Positions 1 through 9,815 of a DNA stretch of 64,000 nucleotides are shown one piece after another. Position 1 is the first letter of the stretch, and the number at the start of each line of letters is the position of its first letter. Source of the stretch: Argyresthia goedartella (taxonomy: Eukaryota; Arthropoda; Insecta; Lepidoptera; Argyresthiidae); contig OX463824.1 of the NCBI GenBank assembly GCA_949825045.1, positions 31,714,001-31,778,000 on the forward strand. The letters are read 5' to 3'. Made by a program: the position numbers and the translations under genes. The notes under the pieces were generated by a model, which was given only the letters and a program-made list of their open reading frames with translations, did not search any database and was not told the origin of the DNA.

Positions 1-230
1 TTGCAGTATCCTTAGATCCCATTTACAAAATCTCTTTTTAAATTAGTTAGTTTAGTTTATCATGTATAGAATCATGAACTCAATGTCTCTCTTTATTGTA
101 CAATATGATTTTTCATACAGGATGTTACAGAAGAAGTGTATTAACTCAACGAGGTAGGCGAGGTACATCATTCCAAACAACTTCCGTTATGAAATTGATT
201 TCATCGGATTAACTATTATTTTTTTCTCCT

Positions 231-510
231 ATACAGGGTGTAACAGTATATTTTTACTTTCATATTTTAGGAGGTTGTCTTGTACATCGTTCTGATCAAC
301 TTTCAATATGAAACCGATTTGAACAGAACAACTTTATTTTTCACTTCTCCATACAAATCAGCTGATAGCCCGATACAAAACGTGTAGAGAAGTGAAAAAT
401 AAAGTTGCTCTGATCAAATCGGTTTCATAGTAAAAGTTGATCAGAATGATGTTCCTAACAACCCCCCTAAAATATGAATACATCTTTCTGTTACATCTTG
501 TATAATTTGA
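231..510. repeat. Foldback MITE (TACAGGGTG family)
   Basis: The two halves are inverted copies of each other. The left half (about 231-355) includes GTTCTGATCAACTTTC and ACTTTATTTTTCACTTCTC; the right half (about 380-510) carries their reverse complements. The ends resemble TACAGGGTGTAACAG and CTGTTACATCTTGTATA. There is no coding content. A further degenerate right half lies at about 535-660. Related diverged pieces occur at about 20556-20760 and 21465-21615, so this is a dispersed family. Confidence 0.6.
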
Positions 511-944
511 GCTGGGTGGTCTGATGATTTACAGGGTGTTGTTGGTAATAGAAAGGGGATTTTAATCAGAAAGGGGGAAATGTGTCGAATGTTGTTCAGA
601 ATGATGTCCCTAAGAACATCTATCATATTATCATACCCTTTCTGTTACATGCTGTATATGCGTTTATAGCAACGTAAAAATAAAGTTGTTTTGACTAAAT
701 CGATGTTTATTACACCCTGTATTATTGTAGAGAAAGTGTTATGTACCTGATGCTGGCGTCTATATCGACTGAAATCTCCAAAATCCTGATTCTTTAGTAT
801 AAAATAAGTAAGTTTTTTCTCATGATATGTATAACGATGGGCTTGCCCCCTAACCATCATGCAACTAATGGGGAACCATGGTGGCTAAACACATGCAAAT
901 ATTTATGCCCTAGCTACCTCATCATGGAATAAACCATGAAACAC

Positions 945-1240
945 AAACGAATACCGAATCACACCTTTTCCCATGTGGAGTGGCAGAGGCATAATTATTG
1001 CGTCCGCGTTCAGTTGAATCCATACTTAATGTTGTGTGACAGAGGGGCTAGCTCATCGATGCGCTATAAAACTATAGCATTATGTCTTTTACAGTTTGGG
1101 GTGGCAGATGCACAACTGAGCCCTAGTTCAGCCGGTATTCATTTTGAATGACAAGAGGGGATAGCCCAGCATTAGCCAAGTATGTTGTCAAGTCCTCACT
1201 ATGCAGGACATAATGCCTCAGCAACCTCATCTGGGAAAAA
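945..1240 (-). repeat. Degenerate SINE body fragments
   Basis: Two tandem pieces resemble the body of the tRNA-derived SINE at 1715-1989: CACCTTTTCCCATGTGGAGTG, then a region ending GACAGAGGGGCTAGC, and again TTTGGGGTGGCAGATGCAC. No tRNA-like head is visible. Short reading frames here are incidental. Confidence 0.5.
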
Positions 1241-1714
1241 AGGCACGAGGGTTTAACTTAAACTGGTTTTTAGATATTATTCAATACCATAGTATCATCA
1301 TCATATGATATTCAACCAGTCTAACATGACCCCTTATATTTCACCTCTCTCTTGAGTCAGGTACATAGCATGACCATAAGTGATCATCATCTCCTATTGC
1401 TTTAAGAAGGAAAGGAATGTAACAACATATTCCAATTTGGTAACTATAAGGTAGCGAGCAAATTGTTGACAAATAGATAATTGTAAAGGGACTTTTATAC
1501 ATCTATTAAGTAAGGTTGAAAATTGTATGAAAAACGCGTTGGCAATTTTATGAGAAAGGCGAATTTACACAAAGATCTCACCTTTATATAATTGGCCTAT
1601 ATAAGAGCGATCTGGATACATTGTGCATCATAATATTTTTTAACCGTCTGCAGTTGAAGACTTAAAACTCCGCAAGTATGTAAGTACTTATAACTATACA
1701 TACATACATACATA

Positions 1715-1989
1715 GCGTCACGCCTTTTCCCATACGGGGTGGCAGAGGCAAACCTGTGCCCACTTTCAGCCAGTGTTTCAATACTCCATTTTGCGTGACA
1801 GGGGGCTAGCCCATCGCCGCAGCTATGGAGTAATGAAGGTTTCCTCACGATGTTTTCCATCACCGTTAGTGTCCGTATAACGTACTTAAGATAAATGACT
1901 TATCTCATTGGTCATGGTCAGCACCGGGATTCGAACCTGCATCTCCTGCGTGAGAGGCAAGCATGAAACCCACTAGACCACGGAGCTCT
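1715..1989 (-). repeat. tRNA-derived SINE (head GAGCTCCGTGGTCTAG)
   Basis: On the - strand the element starts at about 1989 with a tRNA-like head. It has an A box (TGGTCTAGTGG) and a B box (GGTTCGAATCC), so it carries an internal RNA polymerase III promoter. The body ends with a conserved stretch containing GGGCTAGCCCCCTGTCACGC-like sequence. The same family occurs at 62716-63001 (+), and without its head at 19399-19581 (+). The head does not fold as a clean tRNA, so it is a SINE rather than a functional tRNA gene. Confidence 0.75.
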
Positions 1990-2042
1990 TATAACTATAT
2001 TTTTGCAAATTAGTTTTATCATTGATCGTTTTGTTTTTACAG

Positions 2043-2860
2043 GTCGTCTCTGAATCCCTTTGACTCCGATGTAGAGGACATCCCGCCGACACAACCAGCG
2101 CCTAAGAAATCAACCAGCAAACCTAAGGCCTCCGCTGCTAAGAAGAGTAAGCCGAAAGCCAGTAAGGCGTCTACAGCGGCGGTGGCTGCAAGCAAGTCAC
2201 TATTTGGGAGCGATTCGGAATCAGAGACTGAGCCTCCACCAAAGAAGAAGTCTAAGAGCCCTCGAGTATTTCCGGATTCTGATGTGAGTTAAATTATATT
2301 TTACCAACTACCTACGGCTATCCAGTGATGCAATCTTTATCATTAGTATATTTATTTCATGAAGGTGATATAAACAAGGCTAGCATGCATTCCACCGCAG
2401 AGAAATAAGCTATCCCTATTTTCGTATTTTTCTAGCCCAATCAGCATTCCTGTTTTTTAGGTACATTACATTACATCTCAACTTAATCTAGTAGGTAGCG
2501 GATATGTCATTAAACATTTATTTTAATTGTGTTGTGTCTTATTTACAGGATGAGGAAGATCGAACCCAGCCTATCCGAGCAGCAGCTCTACGCAGTTTCC
2601 TGAGCAGACGCGTTGGATCCGGCTACACGTTCCAGAAGGATCTGACTAAACAGGGGGCCTACTATGTGGAGCTGACTATCCACAACAGCAAGGATGCTGA
2701 GCGGCATGGTAACAATCGTTATAAAAATGCTCTTATCACATACAAGTCCACCATAGATGATGATTCAGATGTTTGGAAAGTTATCACGAGAGCTGTCACA
2801 GCGGCCAAAGCAGACTTTAGGCACATCCAGCCAGTTCTTTACCCATCTAATGTTTTTTAA
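2043..2860 (+). CDS. 3' end of an unrecognised host gene, two exons
   Basis: Two coding exons join in frame. The first, 2043-2283, follows a TTTTTACAG acceptor and encodes a Ser/Lys/Pro-rich, probably disordered segment with acidic patches (SDSESE) and basic runs, consistent with a nuclear protein. The intron is 2284-2548 (GTGAGT...TTTACAG, phase 0). The last exon, 2549-2860, encodes a compact, charged domain that begins DEEDRTQPIRAAALRSF and ends LYPSNVF before a TAA stop. Codon use is much more GC-rich than in the element downstream, which supports a host gene. I do not recognise the family; a chromatin or DNA-repair protein would fit the linker, but that is inference. The 5' part lies outside the window or in upstream exons I cannot place. 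The final codons seed the adjacent tandem repeat. Confidence 0.7.
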
Positions 2861-3885
2861 ATAGTAATTTATTTCAGCCAATGAAAAATTCCAAAAATCT
2901 AAAATACAAAACCGAAAGAATATATTATTCAGTCATAACAACATAACACTTTAAGCACATCCAACCAATTCTTTACACATTTAATGTTTTTTAAATAGTA
3001 ATTTATTTCAGCTAATGAAAAATTCCAAAAATCTAAAATACAAACCGAAAGAATATATTATTCCATCATAACAACATAACACTTTAAGCACATCCAGCCA
3101 GTTCTTTACCCATCTAATGTTTTTTTAAATAGTAATTTATTTCAGCCAATGAAAAATTCCAAATATCTAAAATACAAAACCGAAAGAATATATTATTCAG
3201 TCATAACAACATAACACTTTAAGCACATCCAACCAATTCTTTACACATTTAATGTTTTTTAAATAGTAATTTATTTCAGCTAATGAAAAATTCCAAAAAT
3301 CTAAAATACAAAACCGAAAGAATATATTATTCCATCATAACAACATAACACTTTAAGCACATCCAACCAATTCTTTACCCATCTAATGTTTTTTAAATAG
3401 TAATTTATTTCAGCTAATGAAAAATTCCAAAAATCTGAAATACAAAACCGAAAGAATATAATATTCCATCATAACAACATAACACTTTAAGCACATCCAA
3501 CCAATTCTTTACCCGTCTAATGTTTTTTTAAATAGTAATTTATTTCAGCTAATGAAAAATTCCAAAAATCTAAAATACAAAACCGAAAGAATATATTATT
3601 CCATCATAACAACATAACACTTTAAGCACATCCAACCAATTCTTTACCCGTCTAATGTTTTTTAAATAGTAATTTATTTCAGCTAATGAAAAATTCCAAA
3701 AATCTAAAATACAAAACCGAAAGAATATAATATTCCATCATAACAACTAACACTTTAAGCACATCCAACCAATTCTTTACCCATCTAATGTTTTTTAAAT
3801 AGTAATTTTTTTCAGCTAATGAAAAATTCCAAAAATCTAAAATACAAAACTAAAAGAATATATTATTCCATCATAACAACACAAC
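2821..3885. repeat. 134-bp tandem repeat, about 8 copies
   Basis: The unit begins GCACATCCAGCCAGTTC and recurs at 2821, 2955, 3088, 3223, 3357, 3491, 3626 and 3759, a period of 133-135 bp. The first copy is the last coding sequence of the upstream gene (from the His-Ile-Gln-Pro codons to the stop) plus its 3' UTR. The later copies are therefore duplicated gene-end sequence. Later units share variants (CCAACCAATTCTTTAC) absent from the first, so the array expanded from a derived copy. Confidence 0.9.
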
Positions 3886-3947
3886 ATCATTTTACTTCGA
3901 GTACACACTTATAATTAAAGTTAAAATCTGTAATTGAAGCAGACACA

Positions 3948-6900
3948 ATGGTTTACTGTAAAGCATGCAGTTTGAATGTTTCCAACATATCTGCACATAA
4001 AAGGACTAATATTCATAAATCTAACTGTTTAATTCAAACAAGTTATGAAAATGTTCAAATACTAGCCAGTGCATTTAAGAATAAAATTGTAAGTTATCGA
4101 ATAAATGCTACAGAAGGTATAATCTCGCCTGAAGTGTTTCTGCAAGAAATAACTGATACTACTATTTCCTTGATAAGCGAGTGTTTGAAAGTTCATAAGT
4201 CGGTAAAAATTGGTTTCGAGCTTTTCATATCATTTATCCTACTGAAAAATGAGCAAACGTCTTTAAAATCATTTAATACATCATACAACATCGTTTACCA
4301 AAGTACTGATATTTTGAAACTATTACAGATGTGTTATGATAGAATGATTTCCAAATGCTCTGAGTTTGAATCATCAGAATCTGGATGGTCTGTAGAGTTT
4401 GTGAGTCATTTAGAAGTGAATATTGTTAAATATAATCCTTTACGTGCTGGGTCTCATATACCACTTCCACCAAGAATAAGAAATACTAAATCATGTATAA
4501 ACATCTGCAATGATGATGAATTTTGTTTCGCATGGTGTATTATTGCTCATATTTATCCTGTACAACGAAATAAGAATAGAGTATCATCATATCCCCATTA
4601 CTCAACAATATTAAATGTTGATGGTATTACATTCCCTCCAAGCGTAGACGATATAAGAAAATTTGAGAAAAATAATCCCACCATTAGCGTAAATGTTTAT
4701 GGTTTAGAAAAGCATGACACAGTCGTTGGTCCTTTGTACAAAACAGCTAAACGCAAGCTCTTTCATGTCAACTTACTATACATTAGCAGAAATGGTAAAA
4801 ATCATTTCTGTTTAATTTCCAATTTTGAACGATTGGTACATAAACAGATAACAAAAAATAGAAAAAAGATGTTTTTATGTGATGAATGCTTCTCGTATTT
4901 TGATAGTGAGGATAAATTAAATAATCATGATTGTGCAAGAGTAAAAACTATTCTACCTGAAGAGAACTCAAAACTAAGGTTTTCTCATTACGAAAGAACA
5001 CAGAGAATACCCATTGTAATATACGGTGATTTTGAAAGTTTATTACGAGAGTGTTCTGATAAAAGTAAATCAGCTTATACAGAGAACATTCAAATACATG
5101 AGGCTTCTTGTTTTGCCTATTTTATTTGTTGCGATTCAAATCCTGAACTAAATAACTTTGTTTCATACAGAGGACCAGATTGCTCGAAGAAATTTGTAGA
5201 ATCATTAGTACATGATTTACAAACTTTATATGAAATACTAGCAGTTAAAAGGGTAATCAATCCATTGAGTGAGTCACAACAACTTTCTTTTGAAAATGCA
5301 AAAGAATGTTATATCTGTGAAAATGTTTTTTCCGACAATGATGTAAAAGTAAAAGATCATGATCATTTCACAGGTCAATATAGAGGGGCTGCCCACAATA
5401 AATGTAACTTGGAAGTTGTAGATTGTCCATTCATCCCAATCATATTTCACAATTTATCAGGATACGATTGCCATCTATTTATTAATGAGCTATCAAATGT
5501 TTTTGGTAGAATTAACTTAATACCCAAAACCAAGGAAAAGTATATCTCATTCACAAAATTTATCCCAATAAATGCAGAAAACATTATTCAGATGAAATTT
5601 ATTGACTCATTTAATTTCTTGAGTTCAAGCTTAGATAGTTTAGTACGAACTATGAAGTCTGAAGATTTTAAACAGTTAAAATCTTTTTTTAATGATGAGA
5701 AATTATTTAATTTGGCATGTCAGAAAGGGGTTTATTGCTATGACTATGTGGACAAGTGGGATCGGTATGATGAAATACAGCTGCCTGAGAAGTCAAAGTT
5801 TTATAACAAACTGACATCTCAAAATATTACTGATGATGATTACAAACATGCTTTGACTGTTTGGAAAGCTTTTGGGATTGAAACCCTTGGTGAATATACT
5901 GATCTATATTTAAAGTGTGACGTTTTGTTGTTATGTGATGTATTCGAAAAGTTCCGAAATATGAGTTTAAAATTTTACAAGCTTGACCCATGTCACTATG
6001 TATCATCACCTTCATTAAGTTGGGATGCCATGCTTTTATACACAAATGTGGTACTGGATTTAATTTCGGATATAGAAATATATCAGCTAATAGAGAAGGG
6101 TATACGTGGAGGTCTTGCTCAATGTTCTCTGAGATATGCTAAAGCGAATAATAAATATCTTCCGAATTACAACTCTAATGAAACAGACAGTTTTTTGGTT
6201 TATCTAGATTGTGTCAATTTATATGGATACGCTATGATGCAGAAACTCCCAATGAAAAATTTTCGATTCTTAGAAACTTGTGAAGTTGAAATGTTTGACC
6301 TAAGTAACTTATCAAAAGATGACAAAACGGGATACATTCTGGAGGTAGATTTGCATTATCCATCTGAATTGCATGATGACCATTCGGATCTACCCTTTGC
6401 ATCTGAAAAGTTTACTCCTTTTGGTAGTAAAAACACAAAATTGATAGCAAGTGTTTATGATAAACATAAGTACATTATACATTATACACACTTAAAGGAA
6501 TGTCTTGAACATGGTCTGATATTATTAAAAATACATAGAATTTTATCGTTTGAGCAAGATAACTTCTTGAAGCCGTATATAATGCTAAATACATTTCTCA
6601 GACAGCAGGCGAATTCTGATTTTGAAAGAGATTTTTTCAAAAAACAGAACAATTCAATTTTTGGAAAAACAATAGAAAATAAGAGAAAGCATGTTGATGT
6701 TAAATTGGTTAACATTTGGAAAGATAATTCAAATATCACGAATAAGATCATTGGGGCTGAAAAGTATGTAAGTCTTCCAAATTTTAAAGATATTTCGATT
6801 TTTTCACAAACTTTAGTAGCCATTCAATTGCATAAATCAAAAGTAATTCTAGATCGCCCAATTTATGTTGGATTCACCATCTTGGAATTAGCGAAATGTC

Positions 6901-7442
6901 ATATATATAATTTTCACTATAATGTGATGAAAGGTCTCTATAAAGATAACATTCAACTTTGTTACACTGACACTGATAGTTTGTTGTATTTGATCAAAAC
7001 TAGAGACTTTTACAGCGATCTCCGCAATAATATCAAACATTTTGACACCAGTAATTTTGAAAAAAATAATATATATAATATACCCTCCAATAATGCTAAA
7101 ATACCCGGTTACTTTAAAGATGAGATGGGTGGTGAGATAGTGACAGAGTTTGCAGGTCTAAGAGCTAAACTTTACTGTATTAAATCGCAAAAAGCTATAA
7201 TAACTAAAGCTAAGGGAATAAAAAAGTGTGTAACCCGAAAACTTAATTTTAAGAAATATAAGGATGCTTTACTTTATAATGAATGTATTAGAGATAATAT
7301 GTTTATAATCAAATCTCGAAAACATAAAATTTATACACAAAGAATAAATAAATTAGTTTTGTCGAGAGATGATGATAAGCGTGTCATTTTAGATGATAAT
7401 ATTTCTACTTTACCTTGGGGACACTGTGAAACTATATTTTAA
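3948..7442 (+). CDS. polB: Protein-primed family B DNA polymerase
   Basis: 1164 residues, intact; the ATG follows a short AT-rich leader. It replicates the element's linear DNA, probably from a terminal protein. Exonuclease motifs: ExoI D361-x-E363 (YGDFES), ExoII N502...D507 (NLSGYD), ExoIII Y654...D658 (YLKCD). Polymerase motifs: D754 with NLYG (motif A), K898-K907 region NNSIFGKT (motif B), YTDTDS at 1006-1011 (motif C). Extra parts are an N-terminal C2H2 finger (C4, C7, H17, H23), a Cys/His-bearing region at about 188-290, a second C2H2-like finger from C311, and an insertion at about 454-486 (C454, C457, DHDH 470-473, H483, C486) resembling endonuclease VII/HNH zinc folds. All catalytic residues I looked for are present. 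It is the first gene of the element and is transcribed alone to the right. Confidence 0.93.
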   Translation: MVYCKACSLNVSNISAHKRTNIHKSNCLIQTSYENVQILASAFKNKIVSYRINATEGIISPEVFLQEITDTTISLISECLKVHKSVKIGFELFISFILLKNEQTSLKSFNTSYNIVYQSTDILKLLQMCYDRMISKCSEFESSESGWSVEFVSHLEVNIVKYNPLRAGSHIPLPPRIRNTKSCINICNDDEFCFAWCIIAHIYPVQRNKNRVSSYPHYSTILNVDGITFPPSVDDIRKFEKNNPTISVNVYGLEKHDTVVGPLYKTAKRKLFHVNLLYISRNGKNHFCLISNFERLVHKQITKNRKKMFLCDECFSYFDSEDKLNNHDCARVKTILPEENSKLRFSHYERTQRIPIVIYGDFESLLRECSDKSKSAYTENIQIHEASCFAYFICCDSNPELNNFVSYRGPDCSKKFVESLVHDLQTLYEILAVKRVINPLSESQQLSFENAKECYICENVFSDNDVKVKDHDHFTGQYRGAAHNKCNLEVVDCPFIPIIFHNLSGYDCHLFINELSNVFGRINLIPKTKEKYISFTKFIPINAENIIQMKFIDSFNFLSSSLDSLVRTMKSEDFKQLKSFFNDEKLFNLACQKGVYCYDYVDKWDRYDEIQLPEKSKFYNKLTSQNITDDDYKHALTVWKAFGIETLGEYTDLYLKCDVLLLCDVFEKFRNMSLKFYKLDPCHYVSSPSLSWDAMLLYTNVVLDLISDIEIYQLIEKGIRGGLAQCSLRYAKANNKYLPNYNSNETDSFLVYLDCVNLYGYAMMQKLPMKNFRFLETCEVEMFDLSNLSKDDKTGYILEVDLHYPSELHDDHSDLPFASEKFTPFGSKNTKLIASVYDKHKYIIHYTHLKECLEHGLILLKIHRILSFEQDNFLKPYIMLNTFLRQQANSDFERDFFKKQNNSIFGKTIENKRKHVDVKLVNIWKDNSNITNKIIGAEKYVSLPNFKDISIFSQTLVAIQLHKSKVILDRPIYVGFTILELAKCHIYNFHYNVMKGLYKDNIQLCYTDTDSLLYLIKTRDFYSDLRNNIKHFDTSNFEKNNIYNIPSNNAKIPGYFKDEMGGEIVTEFAGLRAKLYCIKSQKAIITKAKGIKKCVTRKLNFKKYKDALLYNECIRDNMFIIKSRKHKIYTQRINKLVLSRDDDKRVILDDNISTLPWGHCETIF

Positions 7443-7853
7443 CCTTATAACCTTGTCTTCATATACCCTTTAATTAATAGATATAACCTATTACATAAGC
7501 AACTAATGGATTGTATGACAAATGTTTATCATGTTTATCAGAATAAATATCAAATTATGTTATAAAAAAATGTTTTATTTTTTCTTACTTTAGTAGTCCT
7601 AATTCACGATTGCATTGAGGTAATACGAATTTTGTCCAGCCTTTTATTTTCAAACATTTAAAATTATAACATCTAATTACTTGGTAAGTTCAAGCTATAA
7701 AAAATTAAAAACGCAATCGTTAATTAGTGCTAATCACCTAATAGAAATCTTTGTTAAAATAAAAAAGAATATTTCATTTCAGAAGAATTTTTTATTTGAA
7801 ATAGGTAATTTGTCATGCTTATATTTTAGAGACGATACATATTTATCGGAAAC
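7443..7853. other. Convergent intergenic spacer in the Polinton-like element
   Basis: AT-rich spacer between the convergent 3' ends of polB (+) and the small - strand gene. It contains AATAAA-type poly(A) motifs on both strands, for example at about 7544 on + and within TTTTTATTTGAAATAGG-like sequence on -. This fits shared termination, but the base composition makes such motifs common. No ORF of note. Confidence 0.4.
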
Positions 7854-8303
7854 TTAATAAGGAACATCGTAACAACCACTTCCTTCCCCTAGTTCTTTAG
7901 AAATCTTAGAAACAAGGGATTCCGCCAATCTTAGCACTTCATCATAGTGCTGGTTTGCTATATACTGCACGCTCACAGTAGGATTGTCATCACTATCTTC
8001 TTTATCACTTAAGTCATGTATTTGAATTTTTATCATTCGATGTCCCTTTTGCTTTGATTTCTTCATAACAAACGAGGAATTAGCAGGAGTATGAGTGACA
8101 CGTGTAAAGCGTCTTATAACTTTCTTTTTTTTTGCTGCTGCTTCATTTCCGCTCTCCTTATTAACATCTGGGTTTTTTTCATCAGCTTGTGAATGGAATA
8201 GCGTGGGATAATTTTTGCTGATGTAGTCGTCAACATTTTGCACATAATAGTAAGGATTGGTGATCGGCGTGTCTTCTTCAAGATCAATTGTAAGCTCTGC
8301 CAT
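7854..8303 (-). CDS. Small protein of the Polinton-like element, function unknown
   Basis: 149 residues from the ATG at 8303. It is the only gene of the element on the - strand. The protein is highly charged: an acidic N-terminus with a Tyr cluster (NPYYY), a central basic stretch (KKKKVIRRF) that could be a nuclear localisation signal, then acidic Ser/Asp-rich sequence and a helical C-terminus. No enzyme motif is seen. I do not recognise the family; a DNA-binding or regulatory role is a guess. Immediately upstream of the start is TTTTGTGTTTTCAG, a good splice acceptor. 129 nt further upstream on the same strand is GTAAGTATG, so a 5' UTR intron is possible. The gene is divergent from the ATPase, with a 400-nt region between them. 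Confidence 0.6.
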   Translation of the reverse strand: MAELTIDLEEDTPITNPYYYVQNVDDYISKNYPTLFHSQADEKNPDVNKESGNEAAAKKKKVIRRFTRVTHTPANSSFVMKKSKQKGHRMIKIQIHDLSDKEDSDDNPTVSVQYIANQHYDEVLRLAESLVSKISKELGEGSGCYDVPY

Positions 8304-8306
8304 TAT

Positions 8307-8435
8307 CTGAAAACACAAAAGTATGCAACAATTAGAAAAAAGCTATGAAATCAAAACATGAATAGCTGAAACTGTTATCTATTAGGAAATCAGAAATGGT
8401 AGGAGTTAGACTAGGTACATAGTAATCATACTTAC
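8307..8435 (-). other. Candidate 5' UTR intron
   Basis: On the - strand the interval starts GTAAGT and ends TTTTGTGTTTTCAG, only three bases before the start codon of the 149-residue protein. Both splice signals match consensus and the length (129 nt) is plausible for an insect intron. Without transcripts this remains inference. Confidence 0.35.
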
Positions 8436-8666
8436 TTATTTTAATTTAATATGACTGCTCAGATGAGGTGTGCTTTGGACTGGAGCTGTGAAACTTGTAT
8501 GATGTAATTGGATGTCATACTCCCTCTTACTAAGGCCATAAGTAGGCAGCACCTTTTAAAGAATGTAAACAAATCTAAAAACTTCTTATCCAATTACAAC
8601 ACAGTTTTGATGAATTTGGATAATTCGGAATCATGTTGCAACTTCTAATCCCATGTATTGAATGCT

Positions 8667-8673
8667 TATAAAT
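8667..8673 (+). promoter_or_regulatory. TATA-like box before the ATPase gene
   Basis: TATAAAT lies 37 nt before the ATPase ATG at 8710, leaving room for a start site and a very short leader. Similar TATAAT or TATACAT motifs precede polB (about 3910), the 95-residue ORF (about 9437), the pX-like ORF (about 11803) and the minor capsid gene (about 12681). In DNA this AT-rich some are expected by chance. Confidence 0.3.
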
Positions 8674-8709
8674 CATGTGATATATTGAAAGCAGATATCA
8701 TACCTAATA

Positions 8710-9396
8710 ATGAAGTTGGTCAAGCAAGCCGTATCTTTAGAAATTAAGCAAATCAATGCTGGTGCTCCATCCAGATCTTACAGACATGGTGTACTGCTTC
8801 CTAATACAATTCGATCCATAATATGCGGTCCTTCTAACTGTGGAAAAACAAACATCATGATAACTTTACTAATACATGAAAATGGTCTCAAGTTTCATAA
8901 TGTCTATCTTTATAGCAAAACAGCCTTTCAACCTAAATATTGTTTTCTGAAAGATGTCTTTAGTTTAATTCCTAGTATACATTTCTTTATATTTAAGACC
9001 GATAAGGATCTTATTTCCCCAACTGATGCAAAAAGCAATTCCATCTTCATATTTGATGATGTAACTTGTGAAAATCAGATAAATATTAGAAATCACTACT
9101 CGATGGGTAGGCATAAACAAATAGATTATTTCTATTTATCACAAACTTATTCAAAAATACCGAAACAGCTCATAAGAGACAATGTTAATTTCCTAATTAT
9201 ATTCAGGCAGGATGATATAAACTTGAAGCATATTTATGATGAACATGTTAATTCTGATATGAGCTGGATTGACTTTAAAAAACTATGTGCTGAGATATGG
9301 AAGGAATTATATATGTTTTTGTTAATAAACAAAGACTGTAGTTTAAAAAATGGTCGGTATAGAAAAGGGTTTGATGTTTTTGTAGAGTTTGATTAA
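8710..9396 (+). CDS. A32-like genome packaging ATPase (FtsK/HerA type)
   Basis: 228 residues. The Walker A motif GPSNCGKT is at 40-47, and the Walker B motif, hydrophobic then D116-D117 (IFIFDD), is about 70 residues later. A Gln-containing sensor-like segment (YLSQTYSKIP) follows. This is the compact layout of the poxvirus A32 / Polinton packaging ATPases, which drive DNA into preformed capsids. It is followed by a 120-nt AT-rich gap containing a TATA-like motif and then the 95-residue ORF. Its presence beside capsid candidates argues that the element can, or could, form particles. No frameshift or missing motif is seen. Confidence 0.88.
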   Translation: MKLVKQAVSLEIKQINAGAPSRSYRHGVLLPNTIRSIICGPSNCGKTNIMITLLIHENGLKFHNVYLYSKTAFQPKYCFLKDVFSLIPSIHFFIFKTDKDLISPTDAKSNSIFIFDDVTCENQINIRNHYSMGRHKQIDYFYLSQTYSKIPKQLIRDNVNFLIIFRQDDINLKHIYDEHVNSDMSWIDFKKLCAEIWKELYMFLLINKDCSLKNGRYRKGFDVFVEFD

Positions 9397-9515
9397 AAGG
9401 CTGACTTTAAAAAAAAACAATTCAAAAATCAACTTTTTATACATAAATAGAAACCCTGGATAACATTTAAATCATTCCACATCAATAGCTGGAAGACTTA
9501 ACCAGATTACATAAA

Positions 9516-9803
9516 ATGAATTCTAAATTGAACTCAAATGTTAAAAAACAGTTAATAGAGTCTGTAAAAGCAATTAAAAGTAAAGCAAAACGGTTACGTG
9601 AAGAGGAAAATAACTATGATATGAGAACACGAAAAATGTTCAAAGCTATAGTTGATCCTTTAGATACATTGGTTACACTTGGTAGCAATACAAAGTCTAT
9701 AAGAGAATGTAGTAAAGGGCACATCAATAAGATAGTTTCATCGATAATACCTGAAAATGATGAAATGTCTCTAGAACTAGCCGACCAAGACTGTAGTAAT
9801 TAA
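9516..9803 (+). CDS. Small Lys-rich protein, same frame as the next ORF
   Basis: 95 residues, highly charged and helical, with a Lys-rich N-terminal third and a central MFKAIVDPLDTLV-like segment. It ends with TAA at 9801-9803. The next ATG (9816) is in the same frame only four codons later. In my recollection, related elements carry a protein combining this kind of N-terminus with the downstream domain, so this may be the 5' half of one gene split by a stop. Alternatively, two short proteins are made, or the stop is read through. Function unknown. Confidence 0.6.
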   Translation: MNSKLNSNVKKQLIESVKAIKSKAKRLREEENNYDMRTRKMFKAIVDPLDTLVTLGSNTKSIRECSKGHINKIVSSIIPENDEMSLELADQDCSN

Positions 9804-9815
9804 TGTATTAGTAAA

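Noticed and set aside
1915..1989. tRNA gene on the - strand
   Set aside because: The head resembles a tRNA with an intact B box, but the stems do not close properly and the same unit with its body recurs at 62.7 kb.
3088..3885. The 134-bp array as part of a host exon with repeated peptides
   Set aside because: Copies after the first carry frame-breaking differences and stops; only the first unit is in the reading frame.
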